In this document: positions 48,704 through 57,438 of the stretch, piece after piece
How positions within the stretch are numbered: position 1 is the stretch's first letter
Layout of the letters: every line of letters starts with the position of its first letter
Assembly: GCA_023134715.1 (NCBI GenBank)
Contig: JAGLUP010000004.1
Coordinates: 1 to 64,000 of the forward strand
Length of the DNA: 64,000 nt
DNA from: Candidatus Parcubacteria bacterium
GTDB lineage: Bacteria; Patescibacteriota; Minisyncoccia; Minisyncoccales; JAGLUP01
Direction: 5' to 3'
Program-made: the position numbers and the translations under genes
Notes under the pieces: generated by a model
Database searches by the model: none
What the model was told of the DNA's origin: nothing
Seen by the model: only the letters and a program-made list of their open reading frames with translations

Positions 48704-49912
48704 TTATTCACTCATCAGGCCTACTACTATTGTTTCGTTATGCAGCATCCACTCTTCTTCTTCTTTTCTTGAGCATATTTCTCCGGCATTCCAAGAGCCG
48801 AATAAAGGAATATCTTTCCCAATCTTTTCTATCACTGCCTTGCTCTCTCTTCCCTGGTCTGGCATTAAAAGGCCCTTTCTAATAGTACAGCTAAATAAAA
48901 ATGCTAATTCTGGAGATTTTCCATCTAACTGAGTCATAGCATCTTCGGTCACTTCTTTTGCTGTTTCAACCATCTTGTCTGTCTGAACTTGAAGTATTCT
49001 AATTGTGGCGCCTTCTGAAATAGGGGTAAAAAGAATTAATTCTCCTGCTGGAGTAGCTCCGACAATAGCTTTAACTATAACTTTTTGTGAATTTTCTGAA
49101 ACAATTCCGAAAGGATAAAAAGTCCCCTCCTTTGTAAAAAATTCTGGATTTAATATCTCTTCTTTAGTTTTCTCTAAATATTTTTCAAAAACCTCAATTG
49201 CCGGTTTTCCATCTATCTCCTGAATAAGTCCTGGTTTTGTTTTTGTGACTTTCATTTCTAATCCAATCGGTTCCCAGCCATGCCCGCTTACCGCGCTAAA
49301 CGAAAAATCTCCCCAAAAGCCTACGGCCACAATACTATGTTGTTTAACTTCTTTATTGTAAAATTCAAAACCAGGTAAAACTTTTCCTGATTTAAAAAAT
49401 TCTTCACTTATACCGCCTCCTCCTATTATTGAACTGTTCTTTAGTTTCTTTTTTAGTCCTTCCAAAAACATATTTATATCAAACATTTGATTCTCTTTTT
49501 CTGCTGGAGACAAGAATAACATTACTAATTTCGGCTCTTCTTCGCATTTTTCTAATAATTCTTCTCCTAATTTAATTCCTTTTTCAACTAAATTTTCATT
49601 AGAAAGGCCTTCAACGCAAGCTGTGGCAAACTTTGCCTTCTCAAACTTTAAAGCCATTATGGCAACTCCTTGGTCTTCCAACCCCTTTTCAGTAATAACT
49701 CCTCCCAAGGGAGATCCTCCAGCTAATGGAACATCAGGAAAAACAGAATCTATGCCAGCCAATATCTTTGGTTGCTCATAACTTGAAGAAGCCCTAACTA
49801 AAATCAATTGGGGCTCTACGCCAGCCATTTCTTCTTTGGCTTGTTGAGCGGCATCTTTGCCTGCTTCAAAAGCGTCTTGATTATTGCTTATGCCTGTTTT
49901 TGCTGTAATCAT
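48704..49912 (-). CDS. FIST-domain sensory protein
   Basis: The 402-residue protein has FIST_N (about 30-215: GIDSVFPDVPLAGGSPLGGVITEKG, IIGGGGISEEFFKSGKVLPG) and FIST_C (about 230-390: FYPFGIVSENSQKVIVKAIVG, LQVQTDKMVETAKEV, FLFSCTIRKGLL, IPLFGSWNAGEI). FIST domains are thought to sense small ligands such as amino acids and usually feed kinases or cyclases. Here only a coiled-coil protein follows. Hexamer repeats lie in its leader. Confidence 0.9.
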   Translation of the reverse strand: MITAKTGISNNQDAFEAGKDAAQQAKEEMAGVEPQLILVRASSSYEQPKILAGIDSVFPDVPLAGGSPLGGVITEKGLEDQGVAIMALKFEKAKFATACVEGLSNENLVEKGIKLGEELLEKCEEEPKLVMLFLSPAEKENQMFDINMFLEGLKKKLKNSSIIGGGGISEEFFKSGKVLPGFEFYNKEVKQHSIVAVGFWGDFSFSAVSGHGWEPIGLEMKVTKTKPGLIQEIDGKPAIEVFEKYLEKTKEEILNPEFFTKEGTFYPFGIVSENSQKVIVKAIVGATPAGELILFTPISEGATIRILQVQTDKMVETAKEVTEDAMTQLDGKSPELAFLFSCTIRKGLLMPDQGRESKAVIEKIGKDIPLFGSWNAGEICSRKEEEEWMLHNETIVVGLMSE

Positions 49913-49921
49913 AAACCTTAA

Positions 49922-49990
49922 ATAACCATAACTATGACCATAACCATGACATTATTATATCGTCATCGTCATCGTCATCGTCGTTGTTAT
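49922..49990. repeat. Hexanucleotide microsatellites upstream of the FIST gene
   Basis: An imperfect ACCATA/ACTATG tract (49922-49950) lies in the leader. A (CGTCAT)n-type tract (from 49961) directly abuts a perfect minus-strand TATAAT (49959-49954). Changes in repeat number would alter promoter spacing or leader length, as in phase-variable genes. Confidence 0.6.
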
Positions 49991-50030
49991 TATTTTATTA
50001 TAATTAAAAATTTTCTTAAAAACAATGATG

Positions 50031-50059
50031 TTGACAAAAATCAAAAAATTTGCCATATT
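50031..50059 (+). promoter_or_regulatory. Putative promoter of the 90-residue protein gene
   Basis: TTGACA (50031-50036), a 17-nt spacer and a weak -10 box CATATT (50054-50059) lie 58 nt before the ATG. Confidence 0.45.
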
Positions 50060-50117
50060 AAACTTAAAGCATTGTTTTTTTAACAAATCAAAATAATGAG
50101 ATAATGAGGTGATATAA

Positions 50118-50390
50118 ATGAACTTACTTATATTTAAACAGGAAGGCATGAAAGATGTTGAAAGCGTGAAAATAACCGGAGATAGGTTTAGGAAAACAGC
50201 CATAATTACGCTAAAAGATGGCAACATAATGAAATTTGAAACATCAGAAAAAATAATATTAAAAGATAAAGAGGGTAATTATGTGGCAGAAATAAACAAA
50301 GGAGATTTTAGCTTCATAAATATTAAGATGGTATCTGTGACAATATATTCAAAGGATGATAGGACAGAAATGAGCATTTTTTCAAGCTAA
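50118..50390 (+). CDS. Small protein of unknown function
   Basis: The 90-residue product, MNLLIFKQEGMKD then alternating beta-strand-like segments (ESVKITGDRFRKTAIITLKDGN, MVSVTIYSKDD), resembles a small all-beta domain. I recognise no family. The gene is supported by a promoter, an AGGTGAT ribosome-binding site 6-8 nt before the ATG and an own terminator. It is an isolated plus-strand gene among minus-strand genes. Confidence 0.75.
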   Translation: MNLLIFKQEGMKDVESVKITGDRFRKTAIITLKDGNIMKFETSEKIILKDKEGNYVAEINKGDFSFINIKMVSVTIYSKDDRTEMSIFSS

Positions 50391-50400
50391 TACTAATTAT

Positions 50401-50430
50401 GCCAAGATATTTTTTCTTGGCGTATTTTTT
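50401..50430 (+). terminator. Terminator of the 90-residue protein gene
   Basis: GCCAAGA-TATTTTT-TCTTGGC, then GTATTTTTTTT, 10 nt after the stop codon. Confidence 0.75.
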
Positions 50431-50449
50431 TTACTAAAAAAACAAAAAT

Positions 50450-50959
50450 TTATAATCCTTGTTTAGTGCCTTTGATTTTTTTGATAAGTTCTTCGCGCAA
50501 CTCTTCGGCTCTCTTCATCTCAATGCCAGGCAAATTTCCTTCTGCTGAACTGCCCCATTTTCCCTGCATTCCGCCAAAGCCCGCTGTCTGAATTCTAAGA
50601 TCGCTTAATCCTAAAAGCCGAGCCATTATTCCTCTATGAATATCAATATTTTGAATTCTTTCATAAGGAATAGAAACATATCTCTTATAAATTACGCCAT
50701 GTTCCATTTTAAATGTGTCTTCTGTCGCTTCATACTTCCAAAAATTATAAGTCCATTTAGCCCAAATATAACATAAGGCAAAATATACGGCTAAAAAAAG
50801 CAAAGGGACCAAAGATATCAAAAAAATACTGTCTCCGGCAATCAACGGTAAAATAATTAAAGGAACCAAATAAATGCCAAAGAAAAATAATAAAAATAAT
50901 CCCACGAAAATAAACTTAAAAAAGAATAACCAAATTGCTTTAGGATGTAATTTCTCCAT
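50450..50959 (-). CDS. Bacterial PH-domain (DUF304) membrane protein
   Basis: The 169-residue protein has two N-terminal membrane helices (FIFVGLFLLFFFGIYLVPLII, SLVPLLFLAVYFALCYIW) and a bPH_2-type domain (EATEDTFKMEHGVIYKRYVSIPYERIQNIDIHRGIMARLLGLSDLRIQTAGF). Such proteins are common in bacteria with unknown role at the membrane. Repeats of ATGTTCTATG lie in its leader region. Confidence 0.88.
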   Translation of the reverse strand: MEKLHPKAIWLFFFKFIFVGLFLLFFFGIYLVPLIILPLIAGDSIFLISLVPLLFLAVYFALCYIWAKWTYNFWKYEATEDTFKMEHGVIYKRYVSIPYERIQNIDIHRGIMARLLGLSDLRIQTAGFGGMQGKWGSSAEGNLPGIEMKRAEELREELIKKIKGTKQGL

Positions 50960-51141
50960 ATAATGCGATATTAATATACAAATTCATCCGAATCATACGA
51001 ACAAATTTTATTCGTAAATTTGAATATATTCATAAATTAATATCATTTAATCTATTTTTTGTTCCATGTTCTATGTTTTATGTTCTATGACTTTATTATA
51101 ACCAAAAACCCCTTAAAAAGCAAAGAGATTTTGGGAAATTT

Positions 51142-51666
51142 TCATAATACTTTTGATAAAGTCGTGTCTAAATTTGGCGCAACATTGTATTCATTAAGCT
51201 GTTCGGGCCTAATCCATTTGTATTCTGTATGTTCCCAATCTAATTTTATAGTAGGTTTATTTTTTAATTCAACTAATGCAGGAAAAATTATCCAGGTTTT
51301 CTGAATATCTTTATCGTAAAACTCATAAGGACTGCCTAATTTTGTTTTTAGAATATTATCAGCGCTAATACCAAGTTCCTCATTTAATTCTTCATACGCT
51401 TTTACATCAATTGGTTTTACTTCATCTAAATATCCAGCGACCGCATTCCATAGCCCCTGATAAGCGCGGACTTTATCGCTTCGCTTTAAAATCAATATTT
51501 TTTCTTGATATTTTACAAAACAAGTTAAGACCGGAGCTTTATCAGAATTAGAATAATCAATCCTGCCGTCAGAAAATTTGGGTAATTTCTCAGAAAATTC
51601 TTGTATCACATTTTCAAATTTGATATTATCTTCAGTCATAAAAATTATAAATTTATTTGAATTCAT
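51142..51666 (-). CDS. NUDIX hydrolase, divergent box
   Basis: The 174-residue protein has a NUDIX-like core (VLTCFVKYQEKILILKRSDKV, YQGLWNAVAGYLDE, AYEELNEELGI). The usual REUXEE helix is EELNEE here, with the Arg replaced. A C-terminal TWIIFPALVEL, then EHTEYKWIRPEQL is typical of the fold. It may be a divergent hydrolase or a non-catalytic variant. Confidence 0.8.
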   Translation of the reverse strand: MNSNKFIIFMTEDNIKFENVIQEFSEKLPKFSDGRIDYSNSDKAPVLTCFVKYQEKILILKRSDKVRAYQGLWNAVAGYLDEVKPIDVKAYEELNEELGISADNILKTKLGSPYEFYDKDIQKTWIIFPALVELKNKPTIKLDWEHTEYKWIRPEQLNEYNVAPNLDTTLSKVL

Positions 51667-51698
51667 ATAGCTTAGGATACAAGGACTACTCGGAATTA

Positions 51699-52220
51699 CT
51701 AAGAAATATACCTAAAAATATCACTCAATTTTTTAATAGTTCTCTTTGCCTGTGTCTTCATCGGCTCATATTCTGATTCAAGTAGTAAGGCATCAATACC
51801 CATTTCTTTTGATGGCTTGTAATCCCACTTATAGCTGTCGCCCACTATCAACGCTTTTGACTTTGGTATTTTTCTTTCCTTTAAAATTCTTAACATAAAT
51901 TCTCCTTTCGACTCATGATACTCTCTTGTTGCATGTACTTCATCAAATAATTCTGCTAATTTAAAATGTTTTATCTTCTCTTTGAGAAGAACATCTGCTT
52001 CTTTTGGTGGATGAGGATGCGTAGAAAGAACAACTGTAATTATCCCTTCTCTTTTTAATCTCTTTATTGTTGAGAGCGCTGACGGAGTCATGACAAGATG
52101 ATTCGCATGATTTTTAAACCTTTTATCTCTGTAAAGCCAAACAGGATGTTTTGCATGCTTTGTTTTCTTGGGATGCCAAAGAGTTCCATCACCATCAAAA
52201 AATATTATCTTCTTTTTCAT
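51699..52220 (-). CDS. HAD-family phosphatase
   Basis: The 173-residue protein has the catalytic DxD motif (IIFFDGDGTLWHP), the Thr/Ser motif (VVLSTHPHPPKE), and KALIVGDSYKWDYKPSKEMGIDALLLE (motifs III-IV). It lacks a large cap domain. It belongs to the small HAD phosphatases with broad substrate range. The substrate is unknown. Confidence 0.88.
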   Translation of the reverse strand: MKKKIIFFDGDGTLWHPKKTKHAKHPVWLYRDKRFKNHANHLVMTPSALSTIKRLKREGIITVVLSTHPHPPKEADVLLKEKIKHFKLAELFDEVHATREYHESKGEFMLRILKERKIPKSKALIVGDSYKWDYKPSKEMGIDALLLESEYEPMKTQAKRTIKKLSDIFRYIS

Positions 52221-52291
52221 CGTCTGTTTATAAAAATAAAATTTATTCTAAATAACTAATTATTATACAATCTTTTTACTCTATCATAACC

Positions 52292-52323
52292 AAAAACCCT
52301 CTCTAAAACAAGAGAGGGTTTTT
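52292..52323 (-). terminator. Terminator of the AbiEii-type gene
   Basis: AAAAACCCTCTCT-AAAACA-AGAGAGGGTTTTT, nearly identical to the groESL terminator at 53234-53268. Confidence 0.85.
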
Positions 52324-52339
52324 ACGAAAATTGGTTTTG

Positions 52340-52957
52340 CTAATTAAATTTTTGTTTTATTGTTTCCTGAAAATATTTTTTAACTTCTTGCCAGTCAATT
52401 TCTTGAAGCATTATCGGCATTGGCTCGCTATCTGCTTCAACAAAATAAACCAAGCTTTTCAAAATATGAAGTTGATTATATTCTATCTTCTGATATTTTT
52501 TATTAAAAAATCGCATTAATTCAACCAAAGAACAATCTTTTAAAATAAAATATAAATCAATAAAATCCTTTTTAGCGCCTCTTGATGAAACTGCGTCTAA
52601 TTTCATACAAGCGATATCTCGCGGGTCAGCCAATTTAATCCCGCGCCATTTTACAAAAGGAAAAAGCAATTTATATGGATAACCCAAAAAACTTAACTTA
52701 ACATTATTTATTGTTAAATTAAGAGTGTTTTTTTCTTCGGAATCAATAATAATTTTGCCTAATTGCGCAAGGTCTTTTTTTAGTTTAGCTGTATCAAAAT
52801 CTTTTTGATTAAACCAATCCAAATCAATTGATTTTCTGTGCCCGTATTGAAGAGCTAAAGCCGTGCCGCCAGCTAAATAAAAATCTTTAATAATCTTGCT
52901 TTCAGTTAGTTTTGATAAAAGATTTTCAGTTTTTTGATTTATGACTTTTTTATGCAT
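52340..52957 (-). CDS. AbiEii/AbiGii-type nucleotidyltransferase toxin
   Basis: The 205-residue protein has the nucleotidyltransferase signature FYLAGGTALALQYGHRKSID, then LDWF (GG...DLD), and KLDAVSSRGAKKDFIDLYFIL, the conserved KxxAxxxR-like helix of the AbiEii toxin family. It overlaps the upstream small gene by 8 nt. In known systems such toxins transfer nucleotides to tRNAs and abort phage growth. This assignment is by family resemblance. Confidence 0.88.
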   Translation of the reverse strand: MHKKVINQKTENLLSKLTESKIIKDFYLAGGTALALQYGHRKSIDLDWFNQKDFDTAKLKKDLAQLGKIIIDSEEKNTLNLTINNVKLSFLGYPYKLLFPFVKWRGIKLADPRDIACMKLDAVSSRGAKKDFIDLYFILKDCSLVELMRFFNKKYQKIEYNQLHILKSLVYFVEADSEPMPIMLQEIDWQEVKKYFQETIKQKFN

Positions 52958-53189
52958 GAACTGGCAGGTTAAAAATAATGCTCCAAAAGTTTAAACTTTT
53001 TTTATTAGGATAACTAATTTTTTTAGCTACGCTTTTTAGTTTTTTAATTCCGTACTTCTTTTTAATAATTTGATAATCTTTTATATCCCCAAAAGAAAGA
53101 ACCCGTCCAATAATAAAACGACTATGCTTTTCATAATTAAGCTTTTTAAATTCTACATCCCAAAATAACTTTTTACTCACCTGAATCAT
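52950..53189 (-). CDS. Putative antitoxin partner (DUF6922-like)
   Basis: The 79-residue protein (SKKLFWDVEFKKLNYEKHSR, then FIIGRVLSFGDIKDYQIIKKKYG, and SLNFWSIIFNLP at the end) resembles small proteins encoded just upstream of AbiEii-type nucleotidyltransferases. The 8-nt overlap implies tight co-expression. It is likely the antitoxin, although it lacks the winged helix of classic AbiEi. Confidence 0.75.
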   Translation of the reverse strand: MIQVSKKLFWDVEFKKLNYEKHSRFIIGRVLSFGDIKDYQIIKKKYGIKKLKSVAKKISYPNKKSLNFWSIIFNLPVHA

Positions 53190-53233
53190 ATATTATACGG
53201 TCTTATTATCTTTATTTATTGTCTTTATTATAA

Positions 53234-53268
53234 CCAAAAACCCTCTCTGAAACAAGAGAGGGTTTTGG
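53234..53268 (-). terminator. Terminator of groESL
   Basis: A 14-bp stem CCAAAAACCCTCTCT with its complement and loop GAAACA, followed on the minus strand by a T-rich end, about 70 nt after the groL stop. Confidence 0.8.
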
Positions 53269-53337
53269 AAAATTTCATAACTGTATTTTGAGATTCTTCG
53301 CCTGCTGGCTCAGAATGACAAATGGGGAGGAACTAAG

Positions 53338-55294
<1,957 letters not shown>

Positions 55295-55360
55295 AAAACA
55301 TTGAACATAAAACATAGAACATAAAACATAAATTTGTTATGTGTTATGTATTATGTGTTA
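55295..55360. repeat. AACATA-type simple repeats in the groESL leader
   Basis: Tandem AACATA/GAACATAAAACATA units followed by TTATGTGTTATGTATT-type units, which together can fold back on each other. A similar ATGTTCTATGTTTTATG tract lies at 51059-51090. No CIRCE operator is seen. Confidence 0.6.
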
Positions 55361-55379
55361 TGTGATTAATATATACTCT

Positions 55380-55407
55380 ATTCTAACCATTAAAAAAAAT
55401 TTGTCAA
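55380..55407 (-). promoter_or_regulatory. Promoter of groESL
   Basis: TTGACA (55407-55402), a 16-nt spacer and TAGAAT (55385-55380) on the minus strand, about 85 nt before groS. Confidence 0.65.
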
Positions 55408-55416
55408 ATTTTTAAC

Positions 55417-56688
55417 TTAGTTGTTGCTATAAGCCATATGTTTCTGCATTTTTTTAAGGAAAATCAAACTTGCCATTATTATAAATATCATAGAAATCAC
55501 AGCTACTTTATAACGCAAAGGTCCAAACTGCCTAAGGCCCACAACAAACAAACTCCATACAAGAGGTCCCAATATAGCGGCGAAACGTTCTGCGCATCCA
55601 TAAAAGCCAAAATATTCGCCTCTTTCTGTCACGGGAATAATAGCAGTGTATAAAGCTCTTGTAATTGTCCATGTCCCGCCGAAAAGAATACCCATAAGAG
55701 CGACTGCAATTATAAGACTCAACCCACCACTATTAATCTGTATAAAAAACATTAAAGCCATAACCCATCCTATAATTACAGCGTTTAATAGTTTTGCATA
55801 ACCAAATTTATCTCCAAGTTTCCCGATTACTATCGCACCAACAGCGCCCATTGTAAGAAGTAAAGCGCCAAGAAAAACTTTTTCCTGATCTGGAATTTTT
55901 AAAACTATTTCAAGGTATAAAGGAAAATTATCCTGGATTGTGAGAACTGCGTCAATAAAAAGCCAATAAGCGATTAAAAAGTAGAATATTTCCGGCCTAG
56001 TTCTTAATCCTTTAAAATCTTTCAGCACTTTACTGTATGCCTGTTTCATACTTATCTTTTTCGGCTTTGGTATAACGGTTTGCGGTTCTTTTAAAAATAT
56101 AAAAACTATACTTATGAGTACTGCGAAAATCAATGCGCTCGGTATAAATGCCTGCAATCTGCCTCCTGGCTGAAAAAATGGAATTTGTCCGCTAACAAAG
56201 GGTAGAATCAATAGTAGTCCGACAATAGCGCCAATCCATCCTGCAGCCAATCCTATTCCAGAAACTGTTCCATATTTTTCACGCTTCGCAAGATTTCCCA
56301 ACATGGAATGATAAAAAATCAAACTTAACTGGTAAAAATAAATTACAAAAATAAAAGAAAGAATGCCGATTATAATTGGAGAAATCCCTGTAAAAACCTG
56401 TCCAGAAAACCCAATCAAAAATGTAAAAAAGAATATTGGTATAGCTGTCAATTTCATAAACAACACTCTTTTATTGGTTATATCTGAAATCACACCCAAC
56501 GCCGGCAGGGTTAATAACAGGAGAACTGTAGCGGCTACATCTGTAAAATTAAACCAAAACTCACTAACTCCCTGCTCAATAACAAGCCATTGCGAAAAAT
56601 ATAATCCTAAATTAATGATTACTATTGAATTAGCAAAATCGAAAAGAGCCCACCAGAGTATTTGACGAGATTGTTTTGGGTTATCCAT
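55417..56688 (-). CDS. MFS transporter, UMF1/Atg22-like
   Basis: The 423-residue protein has about 12 membrane helices and the UMF1-family features near the start (WWALFDFANSIVIINLGLYFSQWLV), after TM2 (LGVISDITNKRVLFM), and in FGGTWTITRALYTAIIPVTERGEYFGFYGCAERFAAILGPLVW. Substrates of the bacterial family are unknown, with amino acids or peptides suggested from the vacuolar relative. Its promoter region carries an array of TTGTATAAC boxes. Confidence 0.9.
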   Translation of the reverse strand: MDNPKQSRQILWWALFDFANSIVIINLGLYFSQWLVIEQGVSEFWFNFTDVAATVLLLLTLPALGVISDITNKRVLFMKLTAIPIFFFTFLIGFSGQVFTGISPIIIGILSFIFVIYFYQLSLIFYHSMLGNLAKREKYGTVSGIGLAAGWIGAIVGLLLILPFVSGQIPFFQPGGRLQAFIPSALIFAVLISIVFIFLKEPQTVIPKPKKISMKQAYSKVLKDFKGLRTRPEIFYFLIAYWLFIDAVLTIQDNFPLYLEIVLKIPDQEKVFLGALLLTMGAVGAIVIGKLGDKFGYAKLLNAVIIGWVMALMFFIQINSGGLSLIIAVALMGILFGGTWTITRALYTAIIPVTERGEYFGFYGCAERFAAILGPLVWSLFVVGLRQFGPLRYKVAVISMIFIIMASLIFLKKMQKHMAYSNN

Positions 56689-56696
56689 ATATAATT

Positions 56697-56705
56697 ATTA
56701 TAGCA
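56697..56705 (-). promoter_or_regulatory. Extended -10 promoter of the MFS gene
   Basis: The minus strand reads TGC-TATAAT, 8 nt, then ATG. The leader would be very short or absent. The TTGTATAAC boxes begin about 15 nt upstream. Confidence 0.6.
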
Positions 56706-56717
56706 AATCATAAATTT

Positions 56718-56781
56718 TTGTATAACTTTGCATAACATTGTATAACACATATAGCACGATCGTTGTATATGTGTTATACAA
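56718..56781. promoter_or_regulatory. Array of TTGTATAAC boxes with Family D inverted repeat, copy 2
   Basis: TTGTATAAC (56718-56726), TTGCATAAC (56728-56736) and TTGTATAAC (56738-56746) recur at a 10-bp period. GTTATACAA follows in inverse orientation at 56773-56781. The last two bound a 44-nt inverted repeat (16-bp arms, CACGATCGT centre) almost identical to 21042-21085. The array lies between two divergent promoters and looks like a multi-site operator. Confidence 0.65.
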
Positions 56782-56815
56782 AAACAAACAAAAAATAAAT
56801 TGGTTGACGTTGGGA

Positions 56816-56843
56816 TTGACTTATTTTTATTGTTTGTTATTAT
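56816..56843 (+). promoter_or_regulatory. Promoter of the holin-like/secG unit (leaderless)
   Basis: TTGACT (56816-56821), a 16-nt spacer and TATTAT (56838-56843) are followed by only six bases (GGAATA) before the ATG at 56850, so the mRNA should begin at the start codon. Confidence 0.6.
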
Positions 56844-56849
56844 GGAATA

Positions 56850-57209
56850 ATGTTCAAAGGACTTGTTCTCCATATTGCCGCTGGAATTTTAGGCCTTTGG
56901 CTCGCAGTTAAATTTGTTGCCGAAGTAGAATTTATCGGCGAAATTCAAAGCTTACTTTTGGCCGGAATAATACTGGGTCTGGCTAACTTATTCCTAAAAC
57001 CGATTTTAAAACTTATTACTTGGCCTTTAAGAATAATAACCTTAGGACTTTTTACTATAATCATTAATTTGGCTCTGGTTTGGGGAGTAGATATTTTATT
57101 TCCAGAACTAATAATCAGAGGAATACTGCCATTATTTTATACAACTATTATTGTCTTGACGCTAAATTTTTTACTTCCAAAACTTTTCCCTGAAAAAACA
57201 ATCGCTTAA
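56850..57209 (+). CDS. Phage holin 4-like (PF04020-type) membrane protein
   Basis: The 119-residue protein has four membrane helices and the family pattern (LLAGIILGLANLFLKPILKLITWPLRIITLGLFTIIINLALVW). Despite the family name, such genes are widespread chromosomal genes in bacteria, with unknown function. It is the first gene of a plus-strand unit with secG 4 nt downstream and probably the peptide-binding protein. Confidence 0.85.
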   Translation: MFKGLVLHIAAGILGLWLAVKFVAEVEFIGEIQSLLLAGIILGLANLFLKPILKLITWPLRIITLGLFTIIINLALVWGVDILFPELIIRGILPLFYTTIIVLTLNFLLPKLFPEKTIA

Positions 57210-57213
57210 AACT

Positions 57214-57438
57214 ATGCAAGAATATTTACCTATCGCGCAAATCATTGTCTCAATCCTCTTAATTATCTCTATTCTGATTCAGCAGAGAGGGACAGCTATG
57301 GGAGGCGCTTTTGGCGGCGGCGGAGAAAGCAGCGGCTTTTATTCCACCCGTCGCGGCCTTCAACAAAAAATTCTCTGGGCAACAGTAATTTTAGGTATTC
57401 TTTTTATTTCTCTTGCCTTTATTGACCTTGTCTTATAA
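57214..57438 (+). CDS. secG: Preprotein translocase subunit SecG
   Basis: The 74-residue protein has two membrane helices separated by the conserved loop (QQRGTAMGGAFGGGGESSGFYSTRRG). SecG assists SecYE during protein export, consistent with the many exported proteins nearby. The 3' end overlaps the next gene by 26 nt. Confidence 0.9.
   Translation: MQEYLPIAQIIVSILLIISILIQQRGTAMGGAFGGGGESSGFYSTRRGLQQKILWATVILGILFISLAFIDLVL

Noticed and set aside
49955-50227. Minus-strand ORF ending in Met-Thr repeats
   Set aside because: It crosses the hexamer repeat and the promoter region and is antisense to the start of the plus-strand gene at 50118.
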